64,000 nt of DNA from Fluviicoccus keumensis (GTDB taxonomy: Bacteria; Pseudomonadota; Gammaproteobacteria; Pseudomonadales; Moraxellaceae), in NCBI RefSeq assembly GCF_004217445.1, contig NZ_SHKX01000010.1:62001-126000 (forward strand). Reading direction: 5' to 3'. Position 1 is the stretch's first letter. Every line of letters begins with the position of its first letter. A program made the position numbers and the translations under genes. Of this stretch, positions 8,261 through 16,534 are shown piece by piece. Under the pieces are notes generated by a model. The model ran no database searches. It worked only from the letters and a program-made list of their open reading frames with translations, and had not been told where the DNA came from.

Positions 8261-9410
8261 CCATCACCTCGATCACCCGCTTCACCGGATCGGTTTTGTC
8301 ATCCGCTGCCCGCTGCGGCGACACTATATCCGGGGTGTCACCCAGCAGGATGGCCACCAGGGCTTCCGCATCCTGGGTTGTCCAGCCCTGAACCGCCAGC
8401 GCCGTCACGACTTGTTGCCGCTGCGCTGCCAGCATCGTCAACGGCACATCCGCCTTGTCGAGCCGGGAAACCATGTCCTGACGCTGCGTCCGCGCTTGCG
8501 CCATCACGCCGGTCATCCAGCCGGCGCGCACCGCCGCGATCTTTTCCCCCGAGGCTTGCTCAATCACCTTGATCCGGGCATAGAGATCACGGGTCTGAGC
8601 GCTCTTGTCATCTTCCAGGCGCTTGATGGCAGCATCCCTCTCCGCCGTCGGCTGTGTTTTCGACAAGGTGTCCCGCCAGGAGGCCAGCTCGCCAATCAGC
8701 ACCTTCAGTTGCGGATCATCCACCTGCTTCATCCAGAAACCGTCCGCGCGTTGCGGCGCCGGACGCTGCCCCAGGAACGCCAGCGGCGGCGCAATCATGG
8801 TATTCCAGGTGGCTGCCGCCAACGGAAACACGGTTCCTTCCCCTGCGGCATGTCCCAGCGAAACCACAGAAGGGGTCACAACATAGGCAGCCGGGAAAAC
8901 GGTATATGCCGACCCCGCCACCAGAATCCCGGTCGGAATACCCGTCCCTATGCGGAAGAGCGACTCGGTCGTCGCTTCCAACACGCCCCAAGGATAGGCG
9001 AGCCACCAGCCGAAAACGCGCTTCTGCGTACGTCCGCTGGCAACCTTCATGTCCTTGCTCCACGCCTCACGCGTGCCACGGAAGGTGTATTCCCGCAGCG
9101 TGTACCGGGTGCCAAAACGCCAGGTTTTGTCCGCATATTTATGCAGGTTTGGAAAAAATTCCGGCTTCCGGTAGGTTTGCAGGGATTCATCAGCCTTGCG
9201 CCAGCCCTTTTGCGCCGTCTCCGCCGGCACCACATAACCGGGCACAATCCAGATGTCATAGAGGCGATGCTCCTCGTCATGCATCTGGCCGCGCAGGATC
9301 AGCTCCTGCTTCTGCTGGCCCGTTAAAAAGTAACCGTCATCCGCCAAGGCAGGCGACAGGCAACTCATGCCAACCATCAGCGTCGAAATCATGCGGCAGT
9401 TACGGTTCAT
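8244..9410 (-). CDS. Secreted protein of unknown function with a coiled-coil-like C-terminal half
   Basis: 388 residues from the ATG at 9410, chosen because MNRNCRMISTLMVGMSCLSPALA is a signal peptide ending at an A-x-A site; the longer in-frame start would bury it. The mature protein has a polar N-terminal part rich in Trp and Tyr, a central hydrophobic stretch (about 155-215, Gly/Pro/Ala-rich, perhaps membrane-associated), and a charged helical C-terminal half with Asp, Arg and Gln. I do not recognise a family. Periplasmic or envelope location is inferred. Confidence 0.7.
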   Translation of the reverse strand: MNRNCRMISTLMVGMSCLSPALADDGYFLTGQQKQELILRGQMHDEEHRLYDIWIVPGYVVPAETAQKGWRKADESLQTYRKPEFFPNLHKYADKTWRFGTRYTLREYTFRGTREAWSKDMKVASGRTQKRVFGWWLAYPWGVLEATTESLFRIGTGIPTGILVAGSAYTVFPAAYVVTPSVVSLGHAAGEGTVFPLAAATWNTMIAPPLAFLGQRPAPQRADGFWMKQVDDPQLKVLIGELASWRDTLSKTQPTAERDAAIKRLEDDKSAQTRDLYARIKVIEQASGEKIAAVRAGWMTGVMAQARTQRQDMVSRLDKADVPLTMLAAQRQQVVTALAVQGWTTQDAEALVAILLGDTPDIVSPQRAADDKTDPVKRVIEVMGKPGS

Positions 9411-9489
9411 ACGCGGCGCTCCACGGGAATTTATAGACTTACTATTATTATGGCTTTTGATGGATAAACAAACGGGATTGTTAAACCTT

Positions 9490-9684
9490 TCAGCACAGAC
9501 AAAAGTGGAAACCGTCCCCCCGGGAGGACCAGGCCTCCCGGGAAGCACGTTGGGTTTGTTGATGATCAGCGCGACGCTCCGCTTTTTCGGTCTTCCCGTG
9601 CGCGCCGCCCTTCAATGTGACCGCAACCAGCGTCAACCGGTTGCGCGGACGCTCCAAGAGTTTTACTCCACTTCGTTTAGCCAT
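9490..9684 (-). CDS. Small basic protein directly downstream of rtcB, unknown function
   Basis: 64 codons starting with a strong ribosome-binding site (ACGGAGG, seven bases before ATG) 24 bases after the rtcB stop, so probably cotranscribed. The first part is Arg/Lys-rich (RPRNRLTLVAVTLKGGAHGK near 12-31), as in an RNA- or ribosome-binding peptide; the end (SSRGDGFHFCLC) is unlike it. The coding sequence contains a 9-bp GC hairpin near its 3' end. I recognise no family with certainty. It could be a short expressed protein or a chance ORF; site and spacing favour the first. Confidence 0.5.
   Translation of the reverse strand: MAKRSGVKLLERPRNRLTLVAVTLKGGAHGKTEKAERRADHQQTQRASREAWSSRGDGFHFCLC
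9519..9542 (-). other. 9-bp GC hairpin inside the small ORF
   Basis: Perfect arms CCCGGGAGG (9519-9527) and CCTCCCGGG (9534-9542) with a six-base loop. No T-run follows on the minus strand, so a simple intrinsic terminator is unlikely; an RNase III site or transcript-end stabiliser fits better. Confidence 0.6.
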
Positions 9685-9708
9685 GATCGGCCTCCGTTTT
9701 CGAGAAAA

Positions 9709-10917
9709 TCACCCTTTGACGCAGACAATCTGCCGCAGGGTATGCACTACTTCCACCAGATCGCTCTGGTGGGCCATCACCGCGTCGATATCCTTGTAGG
9801 CGGCCGGAATCTCATCCACCACGCCCTTGTCCTTGCGGCATTCGACGCCTTCCGTCTGCTCCACCATGTCCTGCGTGGAGAAACGGCGTTTTGCCTCCAT
9901 GCGGCTCATCCGTCGCCCCGCCCCATGTGAACAGGAACAGAACGACTCGGCATTGCCCTTGCCGCGCACAATGAACGATTTCGCCCCCATGCTGCCGGGA
10001 ATGATGCCCAATTGCCCTTCCTGCGCGCTGATCGCCCCCTTGCGGGTGATATAGACCTCTTCGCCGAAATGACTCTCTCGCTCCACATAATTGTGATGGC
10101 AGTTGATGGCTTCGCGGGTCAGCTCGAAAGGCGGCAATACCGGCTTCAGCGACTCCACCACCAACCGCATCATTTCGCGGCGGTTGAGCATGGCGTAATC
10201 CTGCGCCCAGCTCACCGCCTCGATGTAGTCGGCAAAGTGCTGCGTGCCCTCCACCAGATACGACAGGTCCTTGTCCGGCAGATGGCCGTATTCGCGGCTC
10301 ATATCCTTGCGCGCCAGTTCAATGAAATAGCGCCCGATGCAATTGCCGATGCCCCGGCTGCCTGAATGCAGCATGACCCATACCGCCTCCGTTTCATCCA
10401 GACAGATCTCGATGAAATGGTTGCCGCCACCCAAGGTGCCCAACTGCCGCGCCCAGGTCAGGCGGAACTGACGCAGCATTTTCAGCAACCCGGGATGCTT
10501 GGCGACGATCCGGTCAATGCCGGCATCGAGCGCGCTCAGGCTAGATGCCTTCACCGTTTCACGCGCGTGCTGGTCGAAACCGACAGGCACGGCCCGCTCG
10601 ATCGCCGTGCGCAGCGCCTTGGGGTTATCCGGCAGCTGCCGGGCATTCAGCGACAGGCGCACGGCGTTCATGCCGCAGCCGATGTCCACCCCCACCGCCG
10701 CCGGGACAATCGCGCCGCGACTGGGAATAACCGAGCCCACCGTCGCGCCGATGCCGACATGCACGTCGGGCATCACCGCGATATGCGGGTAGACAAACGG
10801 CAGCGCCGCCATGTTCTTCAGCTGTTGCAGCGCTTGCGGGTCCACATCTGACGTAAAGATTTTTACCGGCTTGTGGCCGTTCTTTTCATTTGCGTTCAAT
10901 ACCAACTGGATTGGCAT
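9709..10917 (-). CDS. rtcB: RNA-splicing ligase RtcB
   Basis: GTP- and manganese-dependent ligase joining 2',3'-cyclic-phosphate (or 3'-phosphate) ends to 5'-OH RNA ends in tRNA and rRNA repair. 402 residues from MPIQLVLNANEKNGHKPVKIF; this ATG has GAGGT seven bases upstream, whereas the longer frame would need a TTG start. Present are the metal/active-site segments GVDIGCGMNAVR (Cys near 81), GTLGGGNHFIEI, HSGSRGIG, and CSHGAGRRMSR carrying the His that is guanylylated in the family. No rtcA or rtcR is nearby; a structured leader precedes it. Confidence 0.97.
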   Translation of the reverse strand: MPIQLVLNANEKNGHKPVKIFTSDVDPQALQQLKNMAALPFVYPHIAVMPDVHVGIGATVGSVIPSRGAIVPAAVGVDIGCGMNAVRLSLNARQLPDNPKALRTAIERAVPVGFDQHARETVKASSLSALDAGIDRIVAKHPGLLKMLRQFRLTWARQLGTLGGGNHFIEICLDETEAVWVMLHSGSRGIGNCIGRYFIELARKDMSREYGHLPDKDLSYLVEGTQHFADYIEAVSWAQDYAMLNRREMMRLVVESLKPVLPPFELTREAINCHHNYVERESHFGEEVYITRKGAISAQEGQLGIIPGSMGAKSFIVRGKGNAESFCSCSHGAGRRMSRMEAKRRFSTQDMVEQTEGVECRKDKGVVDEIPAAYKDIDAVMAHQSDLVEVVHTLRQIVCVKG

Positions 10918-10983
10918 GTCACACCTCGTTTTCGGGTTCAATCCATGCAGCCGACCGGTCTTGTGAACCGTGAACGACCGCCC

Positions 10984-11019
10984 AAAGAAAAAGCCCCGGC
11001 ATCATGAGCCAGGGCTTTT
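10984..11019 (-). terminator. Intrinsic terminator inside the rtcB leader
   Basis: Twelve-base arms (11008-11019 and 10989-11000; one G-T pair), seven-base loop, then TTTTTCTTT on the minus strand. It ends about 70 bases before rtcB, so it must be read through for rtcB to be transcribed from the promoter at 11156-11184. Its loop CATGA is not a coding signal. Confidence 0.75.
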
Positions 11020-11149
11020 GGTCTGGCCTGAAGGCTGAACGCCTCCAGGCCAAGAGGACCTGAAAGGTTCAGCAGTACAACATCGGGTTTCCGGCTGAAT
11101 GGGTCATCTTTCAGGTGCCTCCGTTAATCGTGGGTTGTGCGGTTTCGCG
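10985..11149 (-). ncRNA. Structured leader RNA of rtcB (class unknown)
   Basis: Predicted transcript of about 165 nt from the promoter just upstream to the terminator. In order: a GGAGG site (11122-11118) and a 12-codon ORF; a stem of arms 11108-11116 and 11058-11066 (9 bp) enclosing an inner TTCAGC/GCTGAA stem; an 11-bp hairpin (11041-11051 with 11025-11035); and the terminator. I compared it by eye with glycine, TPP, ZTP and Y-RNA-like elements and found no convincing match. It could be a cis-regulator of rtcB or a separate small RNA. Confidence 0.55.
11069..11107 (-). CDS. Possible 12-codon leader ORF upstream of rtcB
   Basis: Encodes MTHSAGNPMLYC then TGA. A GGAGG site lies ten bases before the ATG. 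The ORF runs through the loop side of the first leader stem, so a translating ribosome would open that stem. There is no run of a single amino-acid codon, so any signal is not an obvious amino-acid attenuator. Confidence 0.4.
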   Translation of the reverse strand: MTHSAGNPMLYC

Positions 11150-11155
11150 GCGGCG

Positions 11156-11184
11156 ATAGTAGTACCGGCGCCCCCGGAAATCAA
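11156..11184 (-). promoter_or_regulatory. Candidate promoter of the rtcB leader
   Basis: TTGATT (11179-11184), 17-base spacer, TACTAT (11156-11161). Lies between the metallo-hydrolase stop and the leader. Confidence 0.6.
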
Positions 11185-11243
11185 TATTTCTGCTAAACAA
11201 AATCAGCCTCGGTGATGAAGTCCGAGTCAGGTCCGACCGACGG

Positions 11244-12275
11244 TCAGCGGGGAATCACCAGCCCTTCGCCTTCGCGCAGCACGCGGAACGACTCGGGTGA
11301 GATACCCAGCCGGGTCATCGCCTCGCCGAGGTCGCGCACCGGGGCGTGAATCGGTTCATCGGTCAGCTGAAAGGTGTTGAAATGCATGCCCAGCGACAAG
11401 CCGGGCGACAGGTCGACATGCGCCTGAGCCGCATCCGCCGGATTCATGTGCACTTCCTTCATCAGCTCGCGCGGCTCATAGGCCCCGATCGGCAGCAAGG
11501 CCACGCGCGGGCTTCCCAGTCGCTTACGGATTTCAGTGAAATGCGGCGAATAACCGGTATCGCCGGCAAACAGGGCGTGACCGTGCGGCGTCACCACCGA
11601 CAGGCCGCCCCACAACGCGGCATTGCGGTCGCGCATACCACGCCCGGAGAAATGCCGGGCCGGGACATAATGCAGCGCAACATCCTCGGAAAAGGGGAAA
11701 GACTCCCACCAATCCAGCTCCACCACGGACAACCCGTACGGGCGCAGATACGTCCCATTGCCCAGCCCGGTGACGATGGCGGGCTGGAAACGCTCCTGCA
11801 GCCACAGCAGGCTGGCGGTATCAAGATGATCGTAATGATTATGGCTGAGCAGCACGGCATGGATCGGCGGCAGGTCCTCCAAGGCAATGCCGGCCGGGCG
11901 CACCCGCTTCGGCCCCATCGCGGCAAACGGACTGCAGCGCTCCGCCCAGACCGGATCAGTCAGGAAGTTCCACGGCCCGATCTGGATCAACAACGTGGCA
12001 TGTCCCACAAACCAGACCTTCCAGTCAGCAATGTTGTCGCTGAAATGCGCTTCCGGCTTGGCGAAGGACTCATTGCGCAGTTGCTTGGGCCAGGTGTCGC
12101 GCTCGCGGGTCATCAGCCAGTTGAACAGTTTGGCGAAGTCGCGGCTGTCACGAATCCACGGGTTGAAGAAACGGCGGCCGTTGTAATGATCCGCTCCCGG
12201 ATCCTGCTCGAAGATCGGTTTCTGCAACAGCTCCCGCGTCACGGTCCGCGTCGGCAGCACAAAGGTTTTAGGCAT
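11244..12275 (-). CDS. Metallo-beta-lactamase-fold hydrolase, NAPE-PLD/RomA-like
   Basis: 343 residues. The metal-binding motif SHNHYDHLD is near 144-152, followed by RHFSGRGMRDRNAALWGG and FAGDTGYSPHF, matching the MBL subgroup that includes NAPE-PLD and UlaG-like proteins. Substrate unknown; no signal peptide. The ATG at 12275 is preferred because GGAGG sits nine bases before it; the ATG three codons earlier abuts that site. It overlaps the RND permease by eight bases and is probably its operon partner, though a functional link to efflux is not shown. Confidence 0.85.
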   Translation of the reverse strand: MPKTFVLPTRTVTRELLQKPIFEQDPGADHYNGRRFFNPWIRDSRDFAKLFNWLMTRERDTWPKQLRNESFAKPEAHFSDNIADWKVWFVGHATLLIQIGPWNFLTDPVWAERCSPFAAMGPKRVRPAGIALEDLPPIHAVLLSHNHYDHLDTASLLWLQERFQPAIVTGLGNGTYLRPYGLSVVELDWWESFPFSEDVALHYVPARHFSGRGMRDRNAALWGGLSVVTPHGHALFAGDTGYSPHFTEIRKRLGSPRVALLPIGAYEPRELMKEVHMNPADAAQAHVDLSPGLSLGMHFNTFQLTDEPIHAPVRDLGEAMTRLGISPESFRVLREGEGLVIPR

Positions 12276-15200
12276 GCCGGGCATCCTCCGTACCGGACTC
12301 GGCTACGGACCGCTTGCGCGCCACCAGCATGTAGACGGCCGGCACCACAAACAAGGTAAACAGCGTTCCCAGCGTCATCCCGCCGACGATCACCCAGCCG
12401 ATGGGATGGCGCACTTCCGCCCCGGCGCCGCTGGCCACGGCCAAGGGCAAGGCTCCCAGCACCATCGCCGCCGTGGTCATCAGGATCGGCCGCAGCCGCA
12501 GCGACGCGGACTCCAGAATGGCCTCCAACTTGTCCTTGCCGGTTTCCTGCAACTGGTTGGCGAACTCCACCAGCAGAATGCCGTGCTTGCTGATCAGCCC
12601 GACCAGCGTGATCAGGCCGATCTGGCTGTATACATTCAGCGTCCCTTGCGTCAGCTTCAACGCCGTCACCGCCCCCAGCAAGGCCAGTGGCACGGAAAAC
12701 AGGATGATGAACGGATCGCGGAAGCTCTCGAACTGCGCCGCCAGCACCAGGTAGATAAAGACCACCGCCAGCGCGAATGCCAGCGCCAACGCGTTACCGG
12801 ATGCCAGGAACTCGCGCGACTGTCCGGCCCAGTCATAACTGACGGACGGTTCGCGAACCTGCTTCATCACGTCCTGCATGAACGCCACCGCCTCACCCAG
12901 CGAATAGCCCGGAGCGAGGTTGGCTGTGATCTTGGCCGAACGGAGTTTGTTGAAATGACTCAGGTCAGAAGGCGTAATGGTTTCCTGCTGGCTCAGCAAG
13001 GCGCTGAGCGGCATAATTTCGCCCAGCTTGTTACGCACATGGATCTGCTGCAGTTGCTCGGGCACCTGACGCTCATCGGGCGCCAGTTGCACGATAACGT
13101 CGTACTGCTCACCGTTCAGCTTGAACGTAGTCACCTTGCGGCCGCCCAGCAGGCTTTCCAGTGCGCGCCCGACTTCCGCCACCTCCACCCCCACCAATGC
13201 CGCCTTGTTGCGATCCAGCGTCAGCGACAGCTGCGGCTTGTTCAGTTTCAGATCCGGCACCGCGTTCACGAGGCCCGGATTCTGACTGACCTTGGCCATC
13301 ACCTCGCGGATCACCCGCCCAAGATCATCATAACTGCCGGTAGTCTGGATAACGAACTCCAGCGGCGAGCTGGAGTTACCCTGCCCCAGCGATGGCGGCA
13401 GCGACACCATCGCCATCACACCGGGCACCTGCCACAGCTTCGGCCGCACGTCATCCGCAATCATTTGGGTGCTGCGCGTGCGCTCCTCCCACGGCGTGAA
13501 ACGGTTGAAGCTGATGAATTTGGTATCATCCGGAAAACCCGTGATCAGAAAGGTGGAGGCGCGTTCGGGCACCTGGCGATAGACTTGCTCCACCTGCAGG
13601 CCGTAATGGTCAAAATAGGCGGGAGACGCCCCCTCCGGCCCGATACCGACCGACAGGATCACGCCGCGGTCCTCCACGGGCGATAACTCGCTGGGCAAGC
13701 CTTTGAAGAGCACGAACATCACGCCGCACAACCCCAAAGCCAGCGCCAACACTGTCCAGCGCCATGCCAGCAGACGCCGCAACAAACGGGCATAGCCTGC
13801 GGTCAACGCATTCAGGAACCGTTCGATCAGCCGGTATAGCGCATTCCCCTCCCCCATATGTGGCTGCAACAAGCGCGAACTCATCATGGGCGACAAGGTC
13901 AGGGCGCAGAAACCGGAAACAACCACCGCCGAGGCCAGCGTCAGCGCAAACTCGGCGAACAATTTGCCGGTACGCCCTTCGGTAAATGCAATTGGCGCAA
14001 AGACGGCTGCCAAGGTGAACGTCATCGCCAGCACAGCAAAGCCGATTTCCCGGGAGCCCTGTATAGCCGCCTCACGGGGTGTCTTACCCTCCTCAATATG
14101 GCGATAGATATTCTCCAGCACCACAATGGCGTCATCGACCACCAGACCCACCGCCAGCACCATCGCCAGCAGTGTCAGGGTATTGATGGAAAATCCCAAG
14201 ACCTGCATGAAGATCAACGCCCCGACCAACGATACCGGAATTGTGACCAAGGGAATCAGTGTCGCACGCAAATTACGCAGGAAGAAAAAGATCACCAGAA
14301 CAACCAGACCGACCGCTTCCAGAATCGTATGCTCGACCGCCTGAATTGAGCGTTCGATAAAGATGGAGGAGTCATACGCCAGCCGGACTTTCATGCCCGG
14401 CGGCAAGCTTTGCTCAATGCGCGGCAACTCGGCACGGACCGCCTTCGAGACATCCAGTGGATTGGCGGTGGACAGTTTGATCACACCCAGCGCCACCGCC
14501 GGCTCACCGTTGAAACGGGCAATACGGCGCTCATCCTCGGGCGCAATCACCACCTTGGCCACATCCCCCAATCGCACCAGCAAACCGTCCTGGGCGCGCA
14601 GCACCAGCGCGGAGAACTGCTCGGGTGTATTCAGGTCCGTTTGCGCCAACACATCAAATTCACGTTTCTGGCTTTCAATGCGTCCCGAGGGAATCTCGAC
14701 ATTCTGGTTACGCAACGCCGACTCGATATCCTGTGGCGTCAACCCCAGCGCCGCCATTTTCCCGGCGTCGATCCAGACACGCATCGAAGGACGACGCTCG
14801 CCGAAGATCCGCACATCGGACACCCCCACCAAGGTCTGTAACCGGCTTTTGACCTGCTTGTCGGCGAAGATATTGATTTCCATCGGCGTATGCCGGTCCG
14901 AGGAGAAAGCCAGCCAGATAATCGGCTGGGCATCGGCTTCCGTCTTGGTGATAACCGGCTCATTGATATCCTGGGGCAGTTTGCCGCGAATCCGAGATAC
15001 CCGGTCGCGAACATCACTGGTGGCGCTCTCAATCTCGCGATCCGGCTTGAAGGCAAGTGTGATCTGCGAGCGGCCGGAACGACTGCTGGAGGACAGGTAA
15101 TCAATGCCTTCGATGCCGGATAGCGAGTCCTCCAGCAGTTTGGTCACCGTTGTTTCAATAATGGCGGCGCTGGCGCCGGTATACGTGGTGTCGACTGTCA

Positions 15201-15333
15201 CCGTCGGAATATCAATATTCGGGTATTCCCGAACCGTCAGCCGATCAAAGGCCAATAGCCCCGCCAGCACGATCAGCAGATTCATCACGATCGTCAGGAC
15301 GGGCCGGCGAATACAAAGTTGGGGCAGTTGCAT
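12268..15333 (-). CDS. RND efflux permease (HAE1 group)
   Basis: Inner-membrane proton-driven pump, 1021 residues, full length for AcrB/MdtB-type proteins. Two six-helix repeats with large periplasmic loops; helix 1 near 11-30. VGLVVDDAIVVLENI (about 395-410) carries the Asp pair of the proton relay in TM4. The permease start overlaps the fusion-protein stop by one base (TAATG). No outer-membrane factor or regulator is adjacent, so it must use a channel encoded elsewhere. Substrates are unknown. Confidence 0.95.
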   Translation of the reverse strand: MQLPQLCIRRPVLTIVMNLLIVLAGLLAFDRLTVREYPNIDIPTVTVDTTYTGASAAIIETTVTKLLEDSLSGIEGIDYLSSSSRSGRSQITLAFKPDREIESATSDVRDRVSRIRGKLPQDINEPVITKTEADAQPIIWLAFSSDRHTPMEINIFADKQVKSRLQTLVGVSDVRIFGERRPSMRVWIDAGKMAALGLTPQDIESALRNQNVEIPSGRIESQKREFDVLAQTDLNTPEQFSALVLRAQDGLLVRLGDVAKVVIAPEDERRIARFNGEPAVALGVIKLSTANPLDVSKAVRAELPRIEQSLPPGMKVRLAYDSSIFIERSIQAVEHTILEAVGLVVLVIFFFLRNLRATLIPLVTIPVSLVGALIFMQVLGFSINTLTLLAMVLAVGLVVDDAIVVLENIYRHIEEGKTPREAAIQGSREIGFAVLAMTFTLAAVFAPIAFTEGRTGKLFAEFALTLASAVVVSGFCALTLSPMMSSRLLQPHMGEGNALYRLIERFLNALTAGYARLLRRLLAWRWTVLALALGLCGVMFVLFKGLPSELSPVEDRGVILSVGIGPEGASPAYFDHYGLQVEQVYRQVPERASTFLITGFPDDTKFISFNRFTPWEERTRSTQMIADDVRPKLWQVPGVMAMVSLPPSLGQGNSSSPLEFVIQTTGSYDDLGRVIREVMAKVSQNPGLVNAVPDLKLNKPQLSLTLDRNKAALVGVEVAEVGRALESLLGGRKVTTFKLNGEQYDVIVQLAPDERQVPEQLQQIHVRNKLGEIMPLSALLSQQETITPSDLSHFNKLRSAKITANLAPGYSLGEAVAFMQDVMKQVREPSVSYDWAGQSREFLASGNALALAFALAVVFIYLVLAAQFESFRDPFIILFSVPLALLGAVTALKLTQGTLNVYSQIGLITLVGLISKHGILLVEFANQLQETGKDKLEAILESASLRLRPILMTTAAMVLGALPLAVASGAGAEVRHPIGWVIVGGMTLGTLFTLFVVPAVYMLVARKRSVAESGTEDARHA

Positions 15334-16370
15334 TACCAGCCACCCGCCATCGGCACTGCCTTGATCGGCATCTCCGGCTTTGAAAGCTTGTTCTGTCCTG
15401 ATACCACGACAGTATCACCCGCTTTTACGCCGGCCAGGATTTCTACTTTACCTGGCTGACGCTGGCCAACGCGCACAGGCGCAGCCAGTGCCTTGCCATC
15501 TACCACCTTAAAAACCACTTGCTTGCCGCCCTGAGCCACCAAGGCCTGCTCAGGCAGCCATGAACCGGACTCCCCCCCCGGCAGCGGAATGGATACGGTG
15601 GCGCTCATACCACTGCGAATGCGAGGGTCTCCGGCATTCAACTCCACGCGAGCCCACAAGGCGCGGGTTCCGGCATCAAGCTGAGGTTCAATAACAGCCA
15701 CCCTGCCCTTCAATAGCAAACCCGGCAAGGCATCAACGCGAACATCGACTCGCTGATTCAGCCGGACTACATCCGCACGCCCCTCCGGGAGTTTCACATC
15801 CATCTTTACGGGCTTGAAATTTGAGAGACTCACCAAGGCCTGACCTGATTGAACAACGTCACCGATACTGAACTGCCGAATCCCGATAACGCCATCAAAG
15901 GGTGCGCGCAATTCCGTTTGCTTGATTCTGGCATTCAATAGTTGGGAGGCCGCCTTGGCCAAAGCCACATCGACGCGCTTCCTTTCGACATCAATATCGG
16001 CGACCTGCTGCGATTGAGCGAGCAACTGCAATCGCTTGTACTCCGCTTCCGCGAGCACTACTGCCGCCTCTTTAGCGGGCAATTCCGCCTTCAGCAGAGA
16101 ATCATCCAGCTTTACCAGCATGTCACCCTTACGAACCAACTGGCCTTCCCGGAAACCCAGGCTCACAACACGCCCCGATACTTCGGGTTTGAGCATGATG
16201 CTTTCCGAGGGACGTATGGATCCGATAGCCTGTAGCGTCGGAGCCACAGCCATAGGCGCTGCAACCTGTACAACCTCAACCACAGGGGGAGGCCGTGGTT
16301 TATCCGCCGCAAGTCCAGTGACGGGCGCCAGGCAGAATAGCGACAGGAATAGGGGAGTGTAATATTTCAT
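15333..16370 (-). CDS. RND periplasmic membrane-fusion protein
   Basis: 345 residues. A signal peptide (about 1-21, ending TGLAA) precedes a HlyD/AcrA-type adaptor: lipoyl halves near 65-95 and 155-185 (RAPFDGVIGIRQFSIGDVVQSGQALVSL), an alpha hairpin between them, then beta-barrel and membrane-proximal domains. There is no lipobox Cys, so it is probably not a lipoprotein. It bridges the adjacent permease to an outer-membrane channel. First gene of permease-fusion-hydrolase unit, downstream of the rplQ terminator. Confidence 0.95.
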   Translation of the reverse strand: MKYYTPLFLSLFCLAPVTGLAADKPRPPPVVEVVQVAAPMAVAPTLQAIGSIRPSESIMLKPEVSGRVVSLGFREGQLVRKGDMLVKLDDSLLKAELPAKEAAVVLAEAEYKRLQLLAQSQQVADIDVERKRVDVALAKAASQLLNARIKQTELRAPFDGVIGIRQFSIGDVVQSGQALVSLSNFKPVKMDVKLPEGRADVVRLNQRVDVRVDALPGLLLKGRVAVIEPQLDAGTRALWARVELNAGDPRIRSGMSATVSIPLPGGESGSWLPEQALVAQGGKQVVFKVVDGKALAAPVRVGQRQPGKVEILAGVKAGDTVVVSGQNKLSKPEMPIKAVPMAGGW

Positions 16371-16490
16371 GAACCATGCCCCTCACAAGGCACCAAAGCC
16401 TCGATCAAGGTAGAGAATTAAAAAAGTGTCGACCGGAATTCAGCGTGTAACAGTATCACCTGAACATCTGCCCACAAGATGACGAGCATA

Positions 16491-16520
16491 AAAAAAGCCG
16501 ACATATTTGTCGGCTTTTTT
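16491..16520. terminator. Intrinsic terminator at the end of the ribosomal cluster
   Basis: Thirteen-base arms AAAAAAGCCGACA and TGTCGGCTTTTTT around a TATT loop, 14 bases after the rplQ stop; symmetric enough to work on either strand. Confidence 0.95.
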
Positions 16521-16534
16521 TATCTAACACAGGA

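Noticed and set aside
8974..9063. Alternative frames inside the unknown secreted-protein gene
   Set aside because: Several overlapping short frames exist on both strands, but only the 8244-9410 frame has a start with a signal peptide and runs the full length.
10985..11149. rtcB leader as a Y-RNA-like (Yrl) or glycine-riboswitch element
   Set aside because: Yrl RNAs do occur near rtcB in some bacteria, but I found no T-loop-like GGTTCGAATCC segment; the CTTTCAGGT string recalls glycine aptamers but the GCCGAAGGGGCAA-type core is missing.
16419..16489. 23-codon ORF (starts MLVILWADVQ) between rplQ and the RND fusion gene
   Set aside because: Its start lies directly after a terminator with no ribosome-binding site and no promoter; nothing supports expression.
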